64,000 nt of DNA, from NCBI RefSeq assembly GCF_001931485.1, contig NZ_MSDV01000015.1, positions 1-64,000 on the forward strand, in the 5' to 3' direction. Position numbers and translations under genes: made by a program. Numbering within the stretch: position 1 is the first letter of the stretch; every line of letters starts with the position of its first letter. Positions 54,371 through 63,725 of this stretch are shown piece after piece. The notes beneath the pieces are model-generated. The model saw only the letters and a list, made by a program, of their open reading frames with translations. It was not told the origin of the DNA and did no database searches. The stretch is from Burkholderia sp. SRS-W-2-2016. Its GTDB lineage: Bacteria > Pseudomonadota > Gammaproteobacteria > Burkholderiales > Burkholderiaceae.

Positions 54371-56982
54371 GCGAAGTAAAACGAGGTTCTACGGCGCGCG
54401 CTGACGCAGGGGCTGGACCGAAAACAGCGGCGGCGCGGCCGGTGCCGGCGCGCCGGCTGGGCGGCGCGGATCTGCTGCGCCAGGCGATCCGGATGAGCGC
54501 GCGCGACTGGCGCGCGGGCGAGCTGACGATGCTGCTGCTGGCGCTGGTGCTGGCCGTCGCGGCGTTGTCGAGTGTCGGCTTTCTGGCCGACCGGCTGCAT
54601 CAGGGACTCGAGCGCGATGCGCGGCGCATGATTGCCGCCGACTTCATCGTGCGCGCCGATCATCCGGTCGATCCGCTGTTCGCGGCCGAAGCGCAGCGGC
54701 TCGGTTTGCATACCGCGACCACCGCGATCTTCCCGAGCATGATCAATTCGACCGGCGCGCAGCCGGTGTCGCGGCTCGCCGCCGTGAAGGCGGTGTCGCC
54801 CGGCTATCCGTTGCGCGGCGCGCTGCGTATCGCGTCAGGGACTGGCGCGCCCGAGCATCCGGCCAGCGCGATTCCGGCGCCCGGCACCGTGTGGGTCGAT
54901 CAGCAACTGCTCGACGCGCTGAAGCTGAAGGTCGGCGACACGGTGAAAGTAGGCAGTCGCAACTTCACGATCGGCGCGCTGATCACGCGCGAACTCGATC
55001 GCGGCTTCTCGTTCGTCAACTTCTCGCCGCGCCTGATGTTGCGCGCCGACGACGTGCAATCGACCGGCCTGATCACCTACGGCAGCCGCGTCACCTATCG
55101 CCTGCTGGTCGCCGGTGCGGACGACGCGGTCGCGCGGTTCACGCAGTTCGCGCATCAGCACGTCGACGGCGGCAAGATGCGCGGCGTCGCGCTGGAGTCG
55201 TTGCAGGACGGCCAGCCGCAGGTGCGCCAGACGCTCGATCGCGCCGGCCACTTCCTGACGCTGGTGTCGCTGCTGACCGCGCTGCTCGCCGCGGTCGCGA
55301 TCGCGATGGCCGCGCATCGCTACATGCGCCGGCACCTGGATAGCTGCGCGGCGATGCGCTGTCTCGGCGTGAGCCAGGCCGCGCTGCGCGCGCTGTTCAC
55401 GCTCGAATTCGTCGGGCTGGGTTTGATCGGCGGGGCGCTGGGTGTCGCGCTCGGCTATCTCGGCCATCTCGCGCTGCTGACGTGGCTCGGCGGGCTGATC
55501 GACGTGGTGCTGCCGCAGCCGACGCTGTGGCCCGCGCTCGAAGGCATCGCGGCCGGCCTCGTGCTGCTGCTCGGTTTCGCGCTGCCGCCGCTGCTGCCGT
55601 TGACGCGCGTGCCGCCGGTGCGGGTGCTGCGCCGCGAATGGGGCGAGGCGGGGCGCACCGCGTGGGCCGCGTACGCGCTCGGCATCGTGCTGTTCGCCGG
55701 GCTGCTGATTCTCGCGGCGGGCGAGCTGAAGCTCGGCGGGATCGTCGCGGGCGGGTTCGCGGGCGGGCTGCTGGTGTTCGCGATCGTCGCGCGTCTTGCG
55801 CTGTGGGGCGCGGCGCGGCTCGTGCGCAGCGAGCGCGTGAATGCGGGGATCGGCTGGCGTTATGCGCTGGCATCGCTGGAGCGGCGCAGCAGCGCGAGCG
55901 CATTGCAGATCACCGCGCTCGGCATCGGCCTGATGTGTCTGCTGCTGATCGCGATGACCCGCAACGACCTCGTGCAGGGCTGGCGCAAATCGACGCCGCC
56001 CGATGCGCCGAACGAGTTCATCATCGATATTCAGCCCGATCAGCGCGACCCGGTCACTCACTATCTGGACGCGCATGGGATCGCCGACGTGGCGCTGTCG
56101 CCGATGGTGCGCGGGCGGCTCGTCGCGATCAACGGCAAGGCGGTGAACCCGGATTCGTTCAAGGGCGACGACGCGCGCCGGCTGGTCGACCGCGAGTTCA
56201 ATCTGTCCTACACGACGCAGTTGCCCGACGACAACCGGATCGTCGCGGGCGACTGGTTCGGCGACACGACCAAGCCGCAGATCTCGATCGAACAGGGCCT
56301 CGCGAAGCTGATCAACGTGAAGCCCGGCGACGTGCTGCGCTTCGACGTGACCGGGCTGACGGTCGACGCGCCGGTCACCAGTGTGCGCAAGCTCGATTGG
56401 GGTTCGTTCAAGGTCAACTTCTTCGTGCTGATGCCGCCCGCCGCGTTGCAGGATTTCCCGGCCACCTTCATCACCAGCTTCCATCTGCCGGCGGACCGGC
56501 AGGCGACCATCGACGGCCTCGTCGGCACCTATCCGAACCTCACCGCGATCGATACGGGCCCGATCCTCGCGCAGGTGCAGCGGGTGTTGCAGCAGGTGAT
56601 CGGCGCGGTGCAGTTCCTGTTCGCGTTCACGCTCGCGGCCGGCGTGCTGGTGCTGTACGCGGCGCTGGCCGGCACGCGCGACGAGCGTATGCGAGAATCC
56701 GCGCTGCTGCGCGCGCTCGGCGCGTCGCACCGGCAGGTGCGCGCGGTGCAGGTCGCCGAATTCGTCGCGGTCGGTGCGCTGGCCGGGCTGATGGCGGCGC
56801 TCGGCGCGCAGATCGTCGGGTCGGTGCTGGCCACGCGGGTGTTCGAGTTCTATCTGGACTTCGATCCGTGGCTGCTGCCGGCGGGGATTGCCGCGGGGAT
56901 CGCATGCGCGGGCGTCGGCGGCTGGTTGAGTCTGCGGCACGTGTTGGCGCGGCCGGCTTTGCAGTCGCTGCGCGATGCGTGA
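54367..56982 (+). CDS. FtsX-like ABC transporter permease (lipoprotein/lipase-export type)
   Basis: An 871-residue MacB/FtsX-type permease with two large periplasmic domains and about ten membrane helices. It has the paired FtsX domains (TLVSLLTALLAAVAIAMAAHRYMRRHLD and, near the end, QFLFAFTLAAGVLVLYAALAGTRDERMRESALLRALGA). Similar proteins work with an ABC ATPase; none is adjacent here, so its partner is elsewhere. The TTG at 54367 overlaps the stop of the DUF4126 gene; the ATG at 54494 is a fall-back start. A truncated haemoglobin gene follows. Confidence 0.85.
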   Translation: MSEVKRGSTARADAGAGPKTAAARPVPARRLGGADLLRQAIRMSARDWRAGELTMLLLALVLAVAALSSVGFLADRLHQGLERDARRMIAADFIVRADHPVDPLFAAEAQRLGLHTATTAIFPSMINSTGAQPVSRLAAVKAVSPGYPLRGALRIASGTGAPEHPASAIPAPGTVWVDQQLLDALKLKVGDTVKVGSRNFTIGALITRELDRGFSFVNFSPRLMLRADDVQSTGLITYGSRVTYRLLVAGADDAVARFTQFAHQHVDGGKMRGVALESLQDGQPQVRQTLDRAGHFLTLVSLLTALLAAVAIAMAAHRYMRRHLDSCAAMRCLGVSQAALRALFTLEFVGLGLIGGALGVALGYLGHLALLTWLGGLIDVVLPQPTLWPALEGIAAGLVLLLGFALPPLLPLTRVPPVRVLRREWGEAGRTAWAAYALGIVLFAGLLILAAGELKLGGIVAGGFAGGLLVFAIVARLALWGAARLVRSERVNAGIGWRYALASLERRSSASALQITALGIGLMCLLLIAMTRNDLVQGWRKSTPPDAPNEFIIDIQPDQRDPVTHYLDAHGIADVALSPMVRGRLVAINGKAVNPDSFKGDDARRLVDREFNLSYTTQLPDDNRIVAGDWFGDTTKPQISIEQGLAKLINVKPGDVLRFDVTGLTVDAPVTSVRKLDWGSFKVNFFVLMPPAALQDFPATFITSFHLPADRQATIDGLVGTYPNLTAIDTGPILAQVQRVLQQVIGAVQFLFAFTLAAGVLVLYAALAGTRDERMRESALLRALGASHRQVRAVQVAEFVAVGALAGLMAALGAQIVGSVLATRVFEFYLDFDPWLLPAGIAAGIACAGVGGWLSLRHVLARPALQSLRDA

Positions 56983-57058
56983 GTGCTGCGTGGGTGTTGG
57001 CGTGTTCGCGCGTTCGGGCGGCGCGCCGTGAGTTTTTTATCTGGTTGATGAGCAGGGT

Positions 57059-57472
57059 ATGAGCGATTTGAACGACGAAGCGTCGGTGGCGAAGCCGACC
57101 GCTTTCGAACTGGTGGGCGGCGAGGCGCGCGTGCGCGAACTGGTCGACCGGTTTTACGACCTGATGGATCTCGAGGCGGATTTCGCCGGGATTCGCGCGC
57201 TGCATCCGGACTCGCTCGAAGGCTCGCGCGACAAGCTGTTCTGGTTCCTGTGCGGCTGGCTCGGCGGCCCCGATCATTACATCAGCCGCTTCGGCCATCC
57301 GCGGCTGCGCGCGCGGCATATGCCGTTCGCGATCGCGTCGAGCGAGCGCGATCAGTGGCTGCGCTGCATGGCCTGGGCGATGGAAGACATCGGTCTGGCC
57401 GAGCCGCTGCGTGAACGGCTGCTCGGCTCGTTTTTCGAGACCGCGGACTGGATGCGCAATCGCAATGGCTGA
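57059..57472 (+). CDS. group II truncated haemoglobin
   Basis: A 137-residue trHb2 (2/2 haemoglobin O type). The pattern FYDLMD...FAGIRALHPDSLEGSRDKLFWFLCGWLGGPDHY, then GHPRLRARHMPFAI with the proximal His, and WLRCMAWAMEDIG, is typical, with the Trp residues of group II. It binds oxygen or NO and may protect against nitrosative stress. The ATG at 57059 follows GAGCAGGGT. It overlaps the DUF924 gene by 8 bases. Confidence 0.93.
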   Translation: MSDLNDEASVAKPTAFELVGGEARVRELVDRFYDLMDLEADFAGIRALHPDSLEGSRDKLFWFLCGWLGGPDHYISRFGHPRLRARHMPFAIASSERDQWLRCMAWAMEDIGLAEPLRERLLGSFFETADWMRNRNG

Positions 57473-58193
57473 CGAAGCGGGGGCTGGCAAACCGGCTGCG
57501 GACGTAGGCGCTGCCGCGGCGGCGTCAGCTGCCGGTGCCGTGCCTGTCCCGGCATCCGCGTCCGGCTCCCAATCCGCTTGCGCATATAACTTCGCGGCCG
57601 ACTACGCCGCACTCCCTGCGCGCGCCCGCGAAGTGCTGGACTGCTGGTTCGGCGCACCGGGCGCGCCGGAATACGGCACCGAACGCAAGCTCTGGTTCTC
57701 CCGCAACGACGCGGTCGACACGATGCTGCGCGAGCGCTTCGCAGACCTGATCGACGCGGCCAACGACGGCGCGCTCGATGCCTGGCAGGCGACGCCGCTC
57801 GGCGCGCTCGCGCTGGTGATCGTGCTCGACCAGTTTTCGCGCAACTGCCATCGCAATACCGCGCGCGCGTTCGCCGCCGATCGCAAGGCGCTCGAAGTCG
57901 CGCAACGGATGATCGCGAGCGGCGCCGACCGGCTGCTGCCGGGCCCGCATCAGCGCGCGTTCGTGTATCTGCCGTTCGAACACGACGAAACGCCGGCGAG
58001 CCAGCAGGAATCGCTGCGGCTCTTCAAGGCGCTGGACGCGGAGCCGGGTGCCGGGTCTTACTACCGCTATGCGGTGCGGCACGCGGAAATCATCGAGCGA
58101 TTCGGGCGCTTTCCGCATCGCAATGGGCTGCTCGGGCGCATATCGAGCGACGAGGAAACGGCGTTTCTGCGCGAGCCGGGATCGTCGTTCTGA
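57465..58193 (+). CDS. DUF924 family protein
   Basis: A 242-residue TPR-like protein of DUF924. After a low-complexity N-terminus of about 45 residues (Ala/Gly/Pro/Ser) the family starts at AREVLDCWFG, followed by RKLWFSRNDAVD, ALALVIVLDQFSRNCHRNTARAFAAD and AFVYLPFEHDE. The C-terminus is YYRYAVRHAEIIERFGRFPHRN. Function is unknown. The start ATG overlaps the haemoglobin gene stop. Confidence 0.88.
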   Translation: MADEAGAGKPAADVGAAAAASAAGAVPVPASASGSQSACAYNFAADYAALPARAREVLDCWFGAPGAPEYGTERKLWFSRNDAVDTMLRERFADLIDAANDGALDAWQATPLGALALVIVLDQFSRNCHRNTARAFAADRKALEVAQRMIASGADRLLPGPHQRAFVYLPFEHDETPASQQESLRLFKALDAEPGAGSYYRYAVRHAEIIERFGRFPHRNGLLGRISSDEETAFLREPGSSF

Positions 58194-58228
58194 GATCGGC
58201 GCCACTCGCAAGCATTCCGTCCTCCTGA

Positions 58229-60238
58229 TCAATCGTCGCCGCGCACGGTGCCCGCCGCCGGCGTGCGCACGAATACCCGCAACACTTCATCCGTATCGCC
58301 CGGACGCGTGCCGGACCAGAACAGACGCCACTCGCCGGGCGGCGCGGCGACGTTGTCGCGGTGACTTTCCTGAATCAGCCAGGTGCACGCGGTGGTGTGC
58401 GGGTCGCTGACCGGCTGATGCTCGATGTGGGTGAAGTAGTAGAGCATCGGCGCTTCGGATTCGCCCAGACCGACGCTGGCCATGCAGTCGCCGTCATTCC
58501 ATTCGATATCCAGCTTCGCGCCGAGCTGCTGGAACACCGACCGGTAGCTCTTCGCGTAGTCGAGCCACGGCAGCAGCAACGTGCTGACGAGCCCCCACGC
58601 GAGCATTGCACCCGCGCACCAGCTGAGCGCGCCGCGCCATTTGCCCGCGTATTTGAACGACGGCAGCAGCCACAGCCAGCCGCACGTGAGCAGCAGCGCG
58701 CCGGCGATCGGCACCGGCTGGACCGGCAGCACCCAGTCGAGCGGCAGCCAGCGCCCGAGCCGATGCAGCGATGCATGCGTGCCGGCCGCGCTGGTCATGA
58801 TCGACCAGACGAGCCACACTAGCGCGGCCGCGCTGCCGAACAGCACCCGGCTCGCGATGTCCCAACCGGCATGCAGCCGCGCGGGCAAACGCTCGACGCC
58901 CTGCATCGCGAGCAGCGCGAGCGGCGCGATGAACGGCAGGATGTACAGCTCGCGCACCGTCGCCGAACTCTGCAGCACCGCGAAGCCGATGCCGGCGAAC
59001 AGCAGCGGCAACGCGACGCCCGGCTCGCGCCAGCGCCGCCACGCGCCGCCCGCGAGCGCGGCCAGTGCCAGCGGCACGACCGGGAAACCGATGCTCAGCA
59101 CGGTGCGCAGCACGAACAGACGGCTTTCGTTTTCGGAGCCGAGTTTGGCCACGGAAAAACCGAAGAAACGGCCGACGTTGTTATCCCACAGCCAGACCTT
59201 GAAGAGCGCCTCGGAGCGCAGATAGAAGCAGACCGGCCAGATCAGCGCGAACGGCGCGCAGACCAGCGCGGCGACGCCGAGCGCTTTGGCGAAGCGGCGG
59301 CTGCGGCATGAGGGATAGAGCGCGAGCAGCGCGCAGGTGGTCGCGCCGAACATCGCCGCGCCGCTGAGTAACACGTGACGACGCTCGCGCGCGGACAGCG
59401 GTTGGGCCGGCGGCGTTGCCGCTATGGAGCAATAGTGGGCGGCGCGCGGATCGTCGCGCAGCTGCGCGAGCACCAGTTCGAACAGCCCGCAGAAGCCCAG
59501 CGCGGCGCCGGCCATCAGCGCGACGTCGGTCATCATGTCGTGCACGTGTTTGACGACGACCGGCGCGCCGCCGAACAGCGCGAGCGCGCCGATCACCCGC
59601 AGGTCGAACCAGCTCGCCGCGCCGAGCGCGCGGCGAGCGACCCGCGCGGTGTAATAGACCGTCAGGCCGGCGAACAGCGCGCTCGCCAGACGCGCGGCGT
59701 CGTGCAGCGGCAGGTAGCGGCCGAGCATCCACGCGAGGCCGGTGGCGACCCAGTCGTAGATCGGCGGTTTTTCGACGAACGGCTGGCCCGCATTGGTCGG
59801 CACCACGAGGTCGCCGGTGTCGAGCATGTGCTGGACGATGCCGAACGTGTAGGTCTCGTCCTGCTTCCACGGATCGTGGCCGAGGATGCCGGGCAGCAGC
59901 CAGGCGCACAGGATCGCCACGGCGACCAGCCACAGCAAAGCTTCGCTCGCCGCGAGCCGGCGCCAGCGTTGCAGGCCGCGCGCGTGACGGCCGCCCCGGG
60001 TGCTGCTGCCGGCGGTATTGGCTGAGTCGGCGGGGTGCGGTGCCGGCGTGCCGCCGCCGGCGGGGTTCGAGGTAGCCGATGTGACCGACGTGACCAGCGT
60101 CGGGGCCGCCGTGATCGCATGGTCCGCGTGCCAGCGCGCGGGCTGCTGTTCTTGCATGGAAGTCTCTATCGGCATGCGCGGCGGCATCGGCCGCGCAGTG
60201 GTGTTTTTTGTATGCGTGGCCGATGACCGCAGGCGCAC
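58229..60238 (-). CDS. ArnT-like (GT39/GT83) membrane glycosyltransferase
   Basis: A membrane protein of up to 669 residues with about twelve helices. The first loop reads PGILGHDPWKQDETYTFGIVQHM and then VEKPPIYDW, the acidic-residue motifs of ArnT/PMT-type transferases that use undecaprenyl-linked sugars. A later ATG at 60157 (MQEQQPARW) may be the true start; the first 75 residues are low complexity. The C-terminal 130 residues look periplasmic. Which sugar and acceptor are used is not known. It stands alone on the minus strand. Confidence 0.82.
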   Translation of the reverse strand: MRLRSSATHTKNTTARPMPPRMPIETSMQEQQPARWHADHAITAAPTLVTSVTSATSNPAGGGTPAPHPADSANTAGSSTRGGRHARGLQRWRRLAASEALLWLVAVAILCAWLLPGILGHDPWKQDETYTFGIVQHMLDTGDLVVPTNAGQPFVEKPPIYDWVATGLAWMLGRYLPLHDAARLASALFAGLTVYYTARVARRALGAASWFDLRVIGALALFGGAPVVVKHVHDMMTDVALMAGAALGFCGLFELVLAQLRDDPRAAHYCSIAATPPAQPLSARERRHVLLSGAAMFGATTCALLALYPSCRSRRFAKALGVAALVCAPFALIWPVCFYLRSEALFKVWLWDNNVGRFFGFSVAKLGSENESRLFVLRTVLSIGFPVVPLALAALAGGAWRRWREPGVALPLLFAGIGFAVLQSSATVRELYILPFIAPLALLAMQGVERLPARLHAGWDIASRVLFGSAAALVWLVWSIMTSAAGTHASLHRLGRWLPLDWVLPVQPVPIAGALLLTCGWLWLLPSFKYAGKWRGALSWCAGAMLAWGLVSTLLLPWLDYAKSYRSVFQQLGAKLDIEWNDGDCMASVGLGESEAPMLYYFTHIEHQPVSDPHTTACTWLIQESHRDNVAAPPGEWRLFWSGTRPGDTDEVLRVFVRTPAAGTVRGDD

Positions 60239-60438
60239 CGGACGATTCTAGCGCCGGTTTATTACCGAAGATTACGGCTGGAGAGCAGGCGCGGCCGATT
60301 CCTGCGCGGCTGTGTTCGCTGCGTATCGGAGCGACGCAAATTCAGCGGAAAGCGGGGAGGGGAAGTGGAAAAGCGACGGAGGAAAACAACCGCGCGGCCG
60401 CTGTGGGCCGCGCCTGGGCCACACGGTGGTGGCGCCGT

Positions 60439-61185
60439 TCAGCGGCCGCCGGAGACGTCGATCAGCGCGCCGGTCACATACGAGGCCGCGTCGTCCAGCA
60501 GCCAGGCGATTGACTCGGCGACTTCGTCGGCGCTGCCGGGCCGGCCGAGCGGCGTGGTCGCGCCCAGTTGCGCGGCCCGCTCGGGCTTGCCGCCGCTCGC
60601 ATGGATCTCGGTATCGATCAGGCCCGGGCGCACCGCGTTCACGCGCACGCCCTGCGGGCCGAGCTCCTTCGCGAGGCCGAGCGTCATCGTATCGATCGCG
60701 CCTTTCGAGCCCGCGTAATCGACGTATTCGTTCGGCGAGCCGAGGCGCGCCGCCGCCGACGACACATTGACGATCACGCCGCCCGCGCCGCCGCGCTGCG
60801 TCGACATGCGCCGCGCCGCTTCGCGCGCGCACAGGTAGGCGCCGAGCACATTGACGTCGAACATCCGCTTCAGGCGCGCGAAATCCATGTCGGCGAGCTG
60901 ACTCGACGGCGCGACGATGCCGGCGTTGTTGACGAGCGCATCGACGCGGCCGAAGTGCTGTTGCAACGTATCGAACATCGCGATCACGTCGGCTTCGTTC
61001 GCGACGTCGCCGGCGATCGGCAGCGCGCGGCCGCCCGAGCGCTCGACTTCGGCGACGCTCTGCTGCGCGGCGGCCAGATCGCGCACGTAGTTCACACCGA
61101 CGCACCAGCCGCGCTCGCCGAGCAGACGCGCGGTCGCGCGGCCGATGCCGCGGCTGCCGCCGGTGATCAAAACCGCTTTCGTCAT
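60439..61185 (-). CDS. SDR-family oxidoreductase (FabG-like)
   Basis: A 248-residue classical SDR with full motifs: TGGSRGIGRATA (7-18), NNAG (about 90-93), the catalytic Ser in VNVSSAAARLG, and YAGSK in the Y-x-x-x-K position. The ending YVTGALIDVSGGR is typical of FabG-like enzymes. The substrate cannot be read from the sequence. It is the last gene of a minus-strand group with a LOG-family gene and a TetR regulator upstream. Confidence 0.92.
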   Translation of the reverse strand: MTKAVLITGGSRGIGRATARLLGERGWCVGVNYVRDLAAAQQSVAEVERSGGRALPIAGDVANEADVIAMFDTLQQHFGRVDALVNNAGIVAPSSQLADMDFARLKRMFDVNVLGAYLCAREAARRMSTQRGGAGGVIVNVSSAAARLGSPNEYVDYAGSKGAIDTMTLGLAKELGPQGVRVNAVRPGLIDTEIHASGGKPERAAQLGATTPLGRPGSADEVAESIAWLLDDAASYVTGALIDVSGGR

Positions 61186-61247
61186 TGCAACCTCATCGTT
61201 CGGAGTGGAATTCGCTCGATGCTCGCATTACCCGGCGCGGCGGTGGT

Positions 61248-61835
61248 TCAGATCGCGTCGCTCTGAACCACGGCCCACTTGTCGCTGACAGGCGGCTGGT
61301 AGCGTTGCAGCTTGCCGATCAGCGCAACGGGGTCGGCGTCGATCTGCAGCATGTCGAGATAGGTCTTGCGCATGAAGCCTTCGTCGATCGTGTGTTGCAG
61401 CAGACGGAACAGCGGCTCGTAGAAGTGGCCGGTATTCAGTAGTGCGACCGGCTTGCCGTGATAACCGAGCTGCGCCCACGTGAAGACCTCGAACAGTTCC
61501 TCGAGCGTGCCCGCGCCGCCCGGCATCGCGACGAACGCGTCCGACAGCTCGGCCATCATCTTCTTGCGGTGATGCATGTCGGGCACCACGTGCAGCTCGG
61601 TCAGCCCGTTATGGCCGACTTCCTTGTCGACCAGCAGTTCGGGAATCACGCCGATCGCGCGGCCGCCTTCCGCCATCACGGTATCGGCGATCACGCCCAT
61701 CAGGCCCACCTTGCCGCCGCCGTAGATCAATGCGAGATCCGCTTCGACCAGCGCGCGGCCGAACGCGCGCGCCGCTTCCGCATAGACAGGTTTGGCTCCC
61801 ATCGAGGAGCCGCAATACACACACACAGCCTTCAT
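61248..61835 (-). CDS. LOG-family (TIGR00730) Rossmann-fold protein
   Basis: A 195-residue LOG-type phosphoribohydrolase. The nucleotide-binding motif MPGGAGTLEELFEVFTWAQLG and the N-terminal VYCGSSMGAKPVY are diagnostic. Family members release free cytokinin bases or cleave AMP-type nucleotides. The start ATG at 61835 is immediately after the stop of the TetR gene, so the two are likely one transcript. Confidence 0.93.
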   Translation of the reverse strand: MKAVCVYCGSSMGAKPVYAEAARAFGRALVEADLALIYGGGKVGLMGVIADTVMAEGGRAIGVIPELLVDKEVGHNGLTELHVVPDMHHRKKMMAELSDAFVAMPGGAGTLEELFEVFTWAQLGYHGKPVALLNTGHFYEPLFRLLQHTIDEGFMRKTYLDMLQIDADPVALIGKLQRYQPPVSDKWAVVQSDAI

Positions 61836-61838
61836 TGC

Positions 61839-62564
61839 TTAAACATCCTTCGATTCGTTGCGCGGCGCGGCGCCTTCCCGGGGCGGCAGGTAGTCGTAAA
61901 ACTCACGCTTGGGCAGCTTGCCCGACACGAGGTCGTCGAAGATCTGCCGTGAGCGGCCGCGCAGATACGGCGCCATCAGCGACACGATCTGCACGCTCAC
62001 CTGGTGCAGTTCCGCGCGGATCGCTTCCTGCTCGTTGTATTTGCGCGGGTTCATCACGAACTGGTACGACAGCCAGTAGGTGCCGATCACGCCGACGTTG
62101 GTCGCGATCACCTGCAGCTCCTGCGGCGTCGCGACCATTTCGCCGTCGGCGACCAGCTGCTCGCAGAACTGGCTCGCGAAGCGCACCTTGTGGCTGATGA
62201 TCTGCTTGAAGTGCGTCTCGAGCGTGCGGTTGCGCGCGAGCAGATCGTTCAGGTCGCGGTACAGGAAGCGGTAGCGCCAGGTGAAGTCGACCATGTACTG
62301 CAGATACGACCACATTTCGTCGATCGTCGCGCGATGGTCGTCGGGGAAACGCAGACGCTTTTCGATCTCCTGCTCGAACTGGCTGAAGATGCTGTTGATG
62401 ATGTCGTCTTTGTTGCGGAAGTGGTAGTACAGGTTGCCTGGACTGATTTCCATTTCCTCGGCGATGGTCGTCGTCGTGACGTTCGGCTCGCCGATTTCGT
62501 TGAACAGCTTCAACGAGAGTTCGAGAATCCGTTCGCGCGTGCGGCGGGGAGGTTTGGCTTCCAT
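61839..62564 (-). CDS. TetR-family transcriptional regulator
   Basis: A 241-residue TetR regulator. The helix-turn-helix is complete: RERILELSLKLFNEIGEPNVTTTTIAEEMEISPGNLYYHFRNKDDII (about 10-57). The ligand-binding C-terminal part contains several Trp/Tyr and is followed by a basic, proline-containing tail. It may regulate itself and the LOG/SDR genes after it, which lie within a few bases. Confidence 0.93.
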   Translation of the reverse strand: MEAKPPRRTRERILELSLKLFNEIGEPNVTTTTIAEEMEISPGNLYYHFRNKDDIINSIFSQFEQEIEKRLRFPDDHRATIDEMWSYLQYMVDFTWRYRFLYRDLNDLLARNRTLETHFKQIISHKVRFASQFCEQLVADGEMVATPQELQVIATNVGVIGTYWLSYQFVMNPRKYNEQEAIRAELHQVSVQIVSLMAPYLRGRSRQIFDDLVSGKLPKREFYDYLPPREGAAPRNESKDV

Positions 62565-62879
62565 GTCGTCCGGCCCTGGTTATGCCGGGCTGGGCGCGTA
62601 GCGGCATGCCGCGGCTGCGTGGTCCACCCGGATACGGTTGGTATGTTGAGCGCTCACGAACCCGTCGCGGTGCGGCGGGCCCCTCGAAAGGGCAGCGTGC
62701 GCGGGCGGTATTGCAGGGGACCCGCGCAGTTCCGTGAGACTGTCGAACGATTATAAACCGAGCGTTCTAATACCCAACCGCCGATGCGGATTTTCATTTA
62801 CCGGGACGGCGCGCGACGTGATCGATGTGCGTGGGTTGCGTGCGACGCGTAGCGGATCGATCCGCTACGACGTTCAGAT
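62565..62879. other. intergenic gap between the TetR gene and dgkA
   Basis: About 315 bases with no gene. It holds the promoter of the TetR/LOG transcript. An A/T-richer segment is at 62750-62800. Confidence 0.4.
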
Positions 62880-63725
62880 TTACAACCACTCGCGCAGCCA
62901 GTGCACGACCAGCGGTCCGACGATCACCGCCCACGTCATCACGCACATGCCGAGCGCAACCATCACCGCCGCGCTGCCGAGATCCTTCGCGCGGCGCGAC
63001 AGCTCGTGACGTTCGAGCGAGATCCGGTCGATCGCCGCTTCGACGCTCGAATTGAGCAGCTCGACGATCAGCACCAGCAACACCGAGCCGAGCAGCAGCA
63101 CGCGCGACACCGGCTCGACCGGCACGATCAGCCCGCACGGAATCAGGATCGCGGCGAGCGTCAGTTCCTGACGAAACGCGCTTTCCTCGCGAATCGCCAC
63201 GCGGAAACCGGCCAGCGAATTTTTCATCGCGTGCCACGCGCGCGTGAGGCCGCGGTTGCCTTTGTATGGATTGAACGGCAGCGGCGCGAGCGGGTCGTCG
63301 GGGCTGAGGGGTTCGTGGGGGACGTCGACGGTCGGGCCGGGCGCAGGGTGTTCTGCGCGGTCCTGATCCGAGGCGCGGGCGCTGCCGGCAGCGTGGCGCG
63401 CGGTGTGCGTGGTGTGCGTGGCGCTCAGGTCGTTCGGACTGCTCATGCTCATTCTGGTGCTGTTCGGGGGGCTGATGCCGTTGGCACCGATCGTACCACT
63501 CGCACCGCTGGCACCATTTGAACCGTTTGAACCGGTCGCATCCTTCGCGCCGTTCATGCGTTGCCCCGCCGCGGCCTGCCCGGGCAGGTCCGGTTCGCGG
63601 ACGTCGTCGAACGGTTCGACGCTTGCGGTATCGGGAGCGGTATCGACCGTCTGCAACTCGCCGCTCGCCGCGCGTTGATTGCTGGATTGGCTGCTTCGCA
63701 TGGGAGGCTTCGCGCGCGTCGCCAC
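62880..63725 (-). CDS. dgkA: diacylglycerol kinase with a long disordered N-terminal extension
   Basis: The last 130 residues are a typical prokaryotic diacylglycerol kinase: KGNRGLTRAWHAMKNSLAGFRVAIREESAFRQEL, three membrane helices, and VELLNSSVEAAIDRIS with the active-site Glu and Asn. It recycles diacylglycerol in the inner membrane. The first 150 residues are low complexity (Ser/Gly/Asn/Ala/Thr), including repeats such as SNGSNGASGASG. The first possible start is the GTG at 63725 directly after the stop of the upstream glycosyltransferase; later in-frame ATGs (for example at 63701) exist and the extension may not be fully translated. Confidence 0.85.
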   Translation of the reverse strand: MATRAKPPMRSSQSSNQRAASGELQTVDTAPDTASVEPFDDVREPDLPGQAAAGQRMNGAKDATGSNGSNGASGASGTIGANGISPPNSTRMSMSSPNDLSATHTTHTARHAAGSARASDQDRAEHPAPGPTVDVPHEPLSPDDPLAPLPFNPYKGNRGLTRAWHAMKNSLAGFRVAIREESAFRQELTLAAILIPCGLIVPVEPVSRVLLLGSVLLVLIVELLNSSVEAAIDRISLERHELSRRAKDLGSAAVMVALGMCVMTWAVIVGPLVVHWLREWL

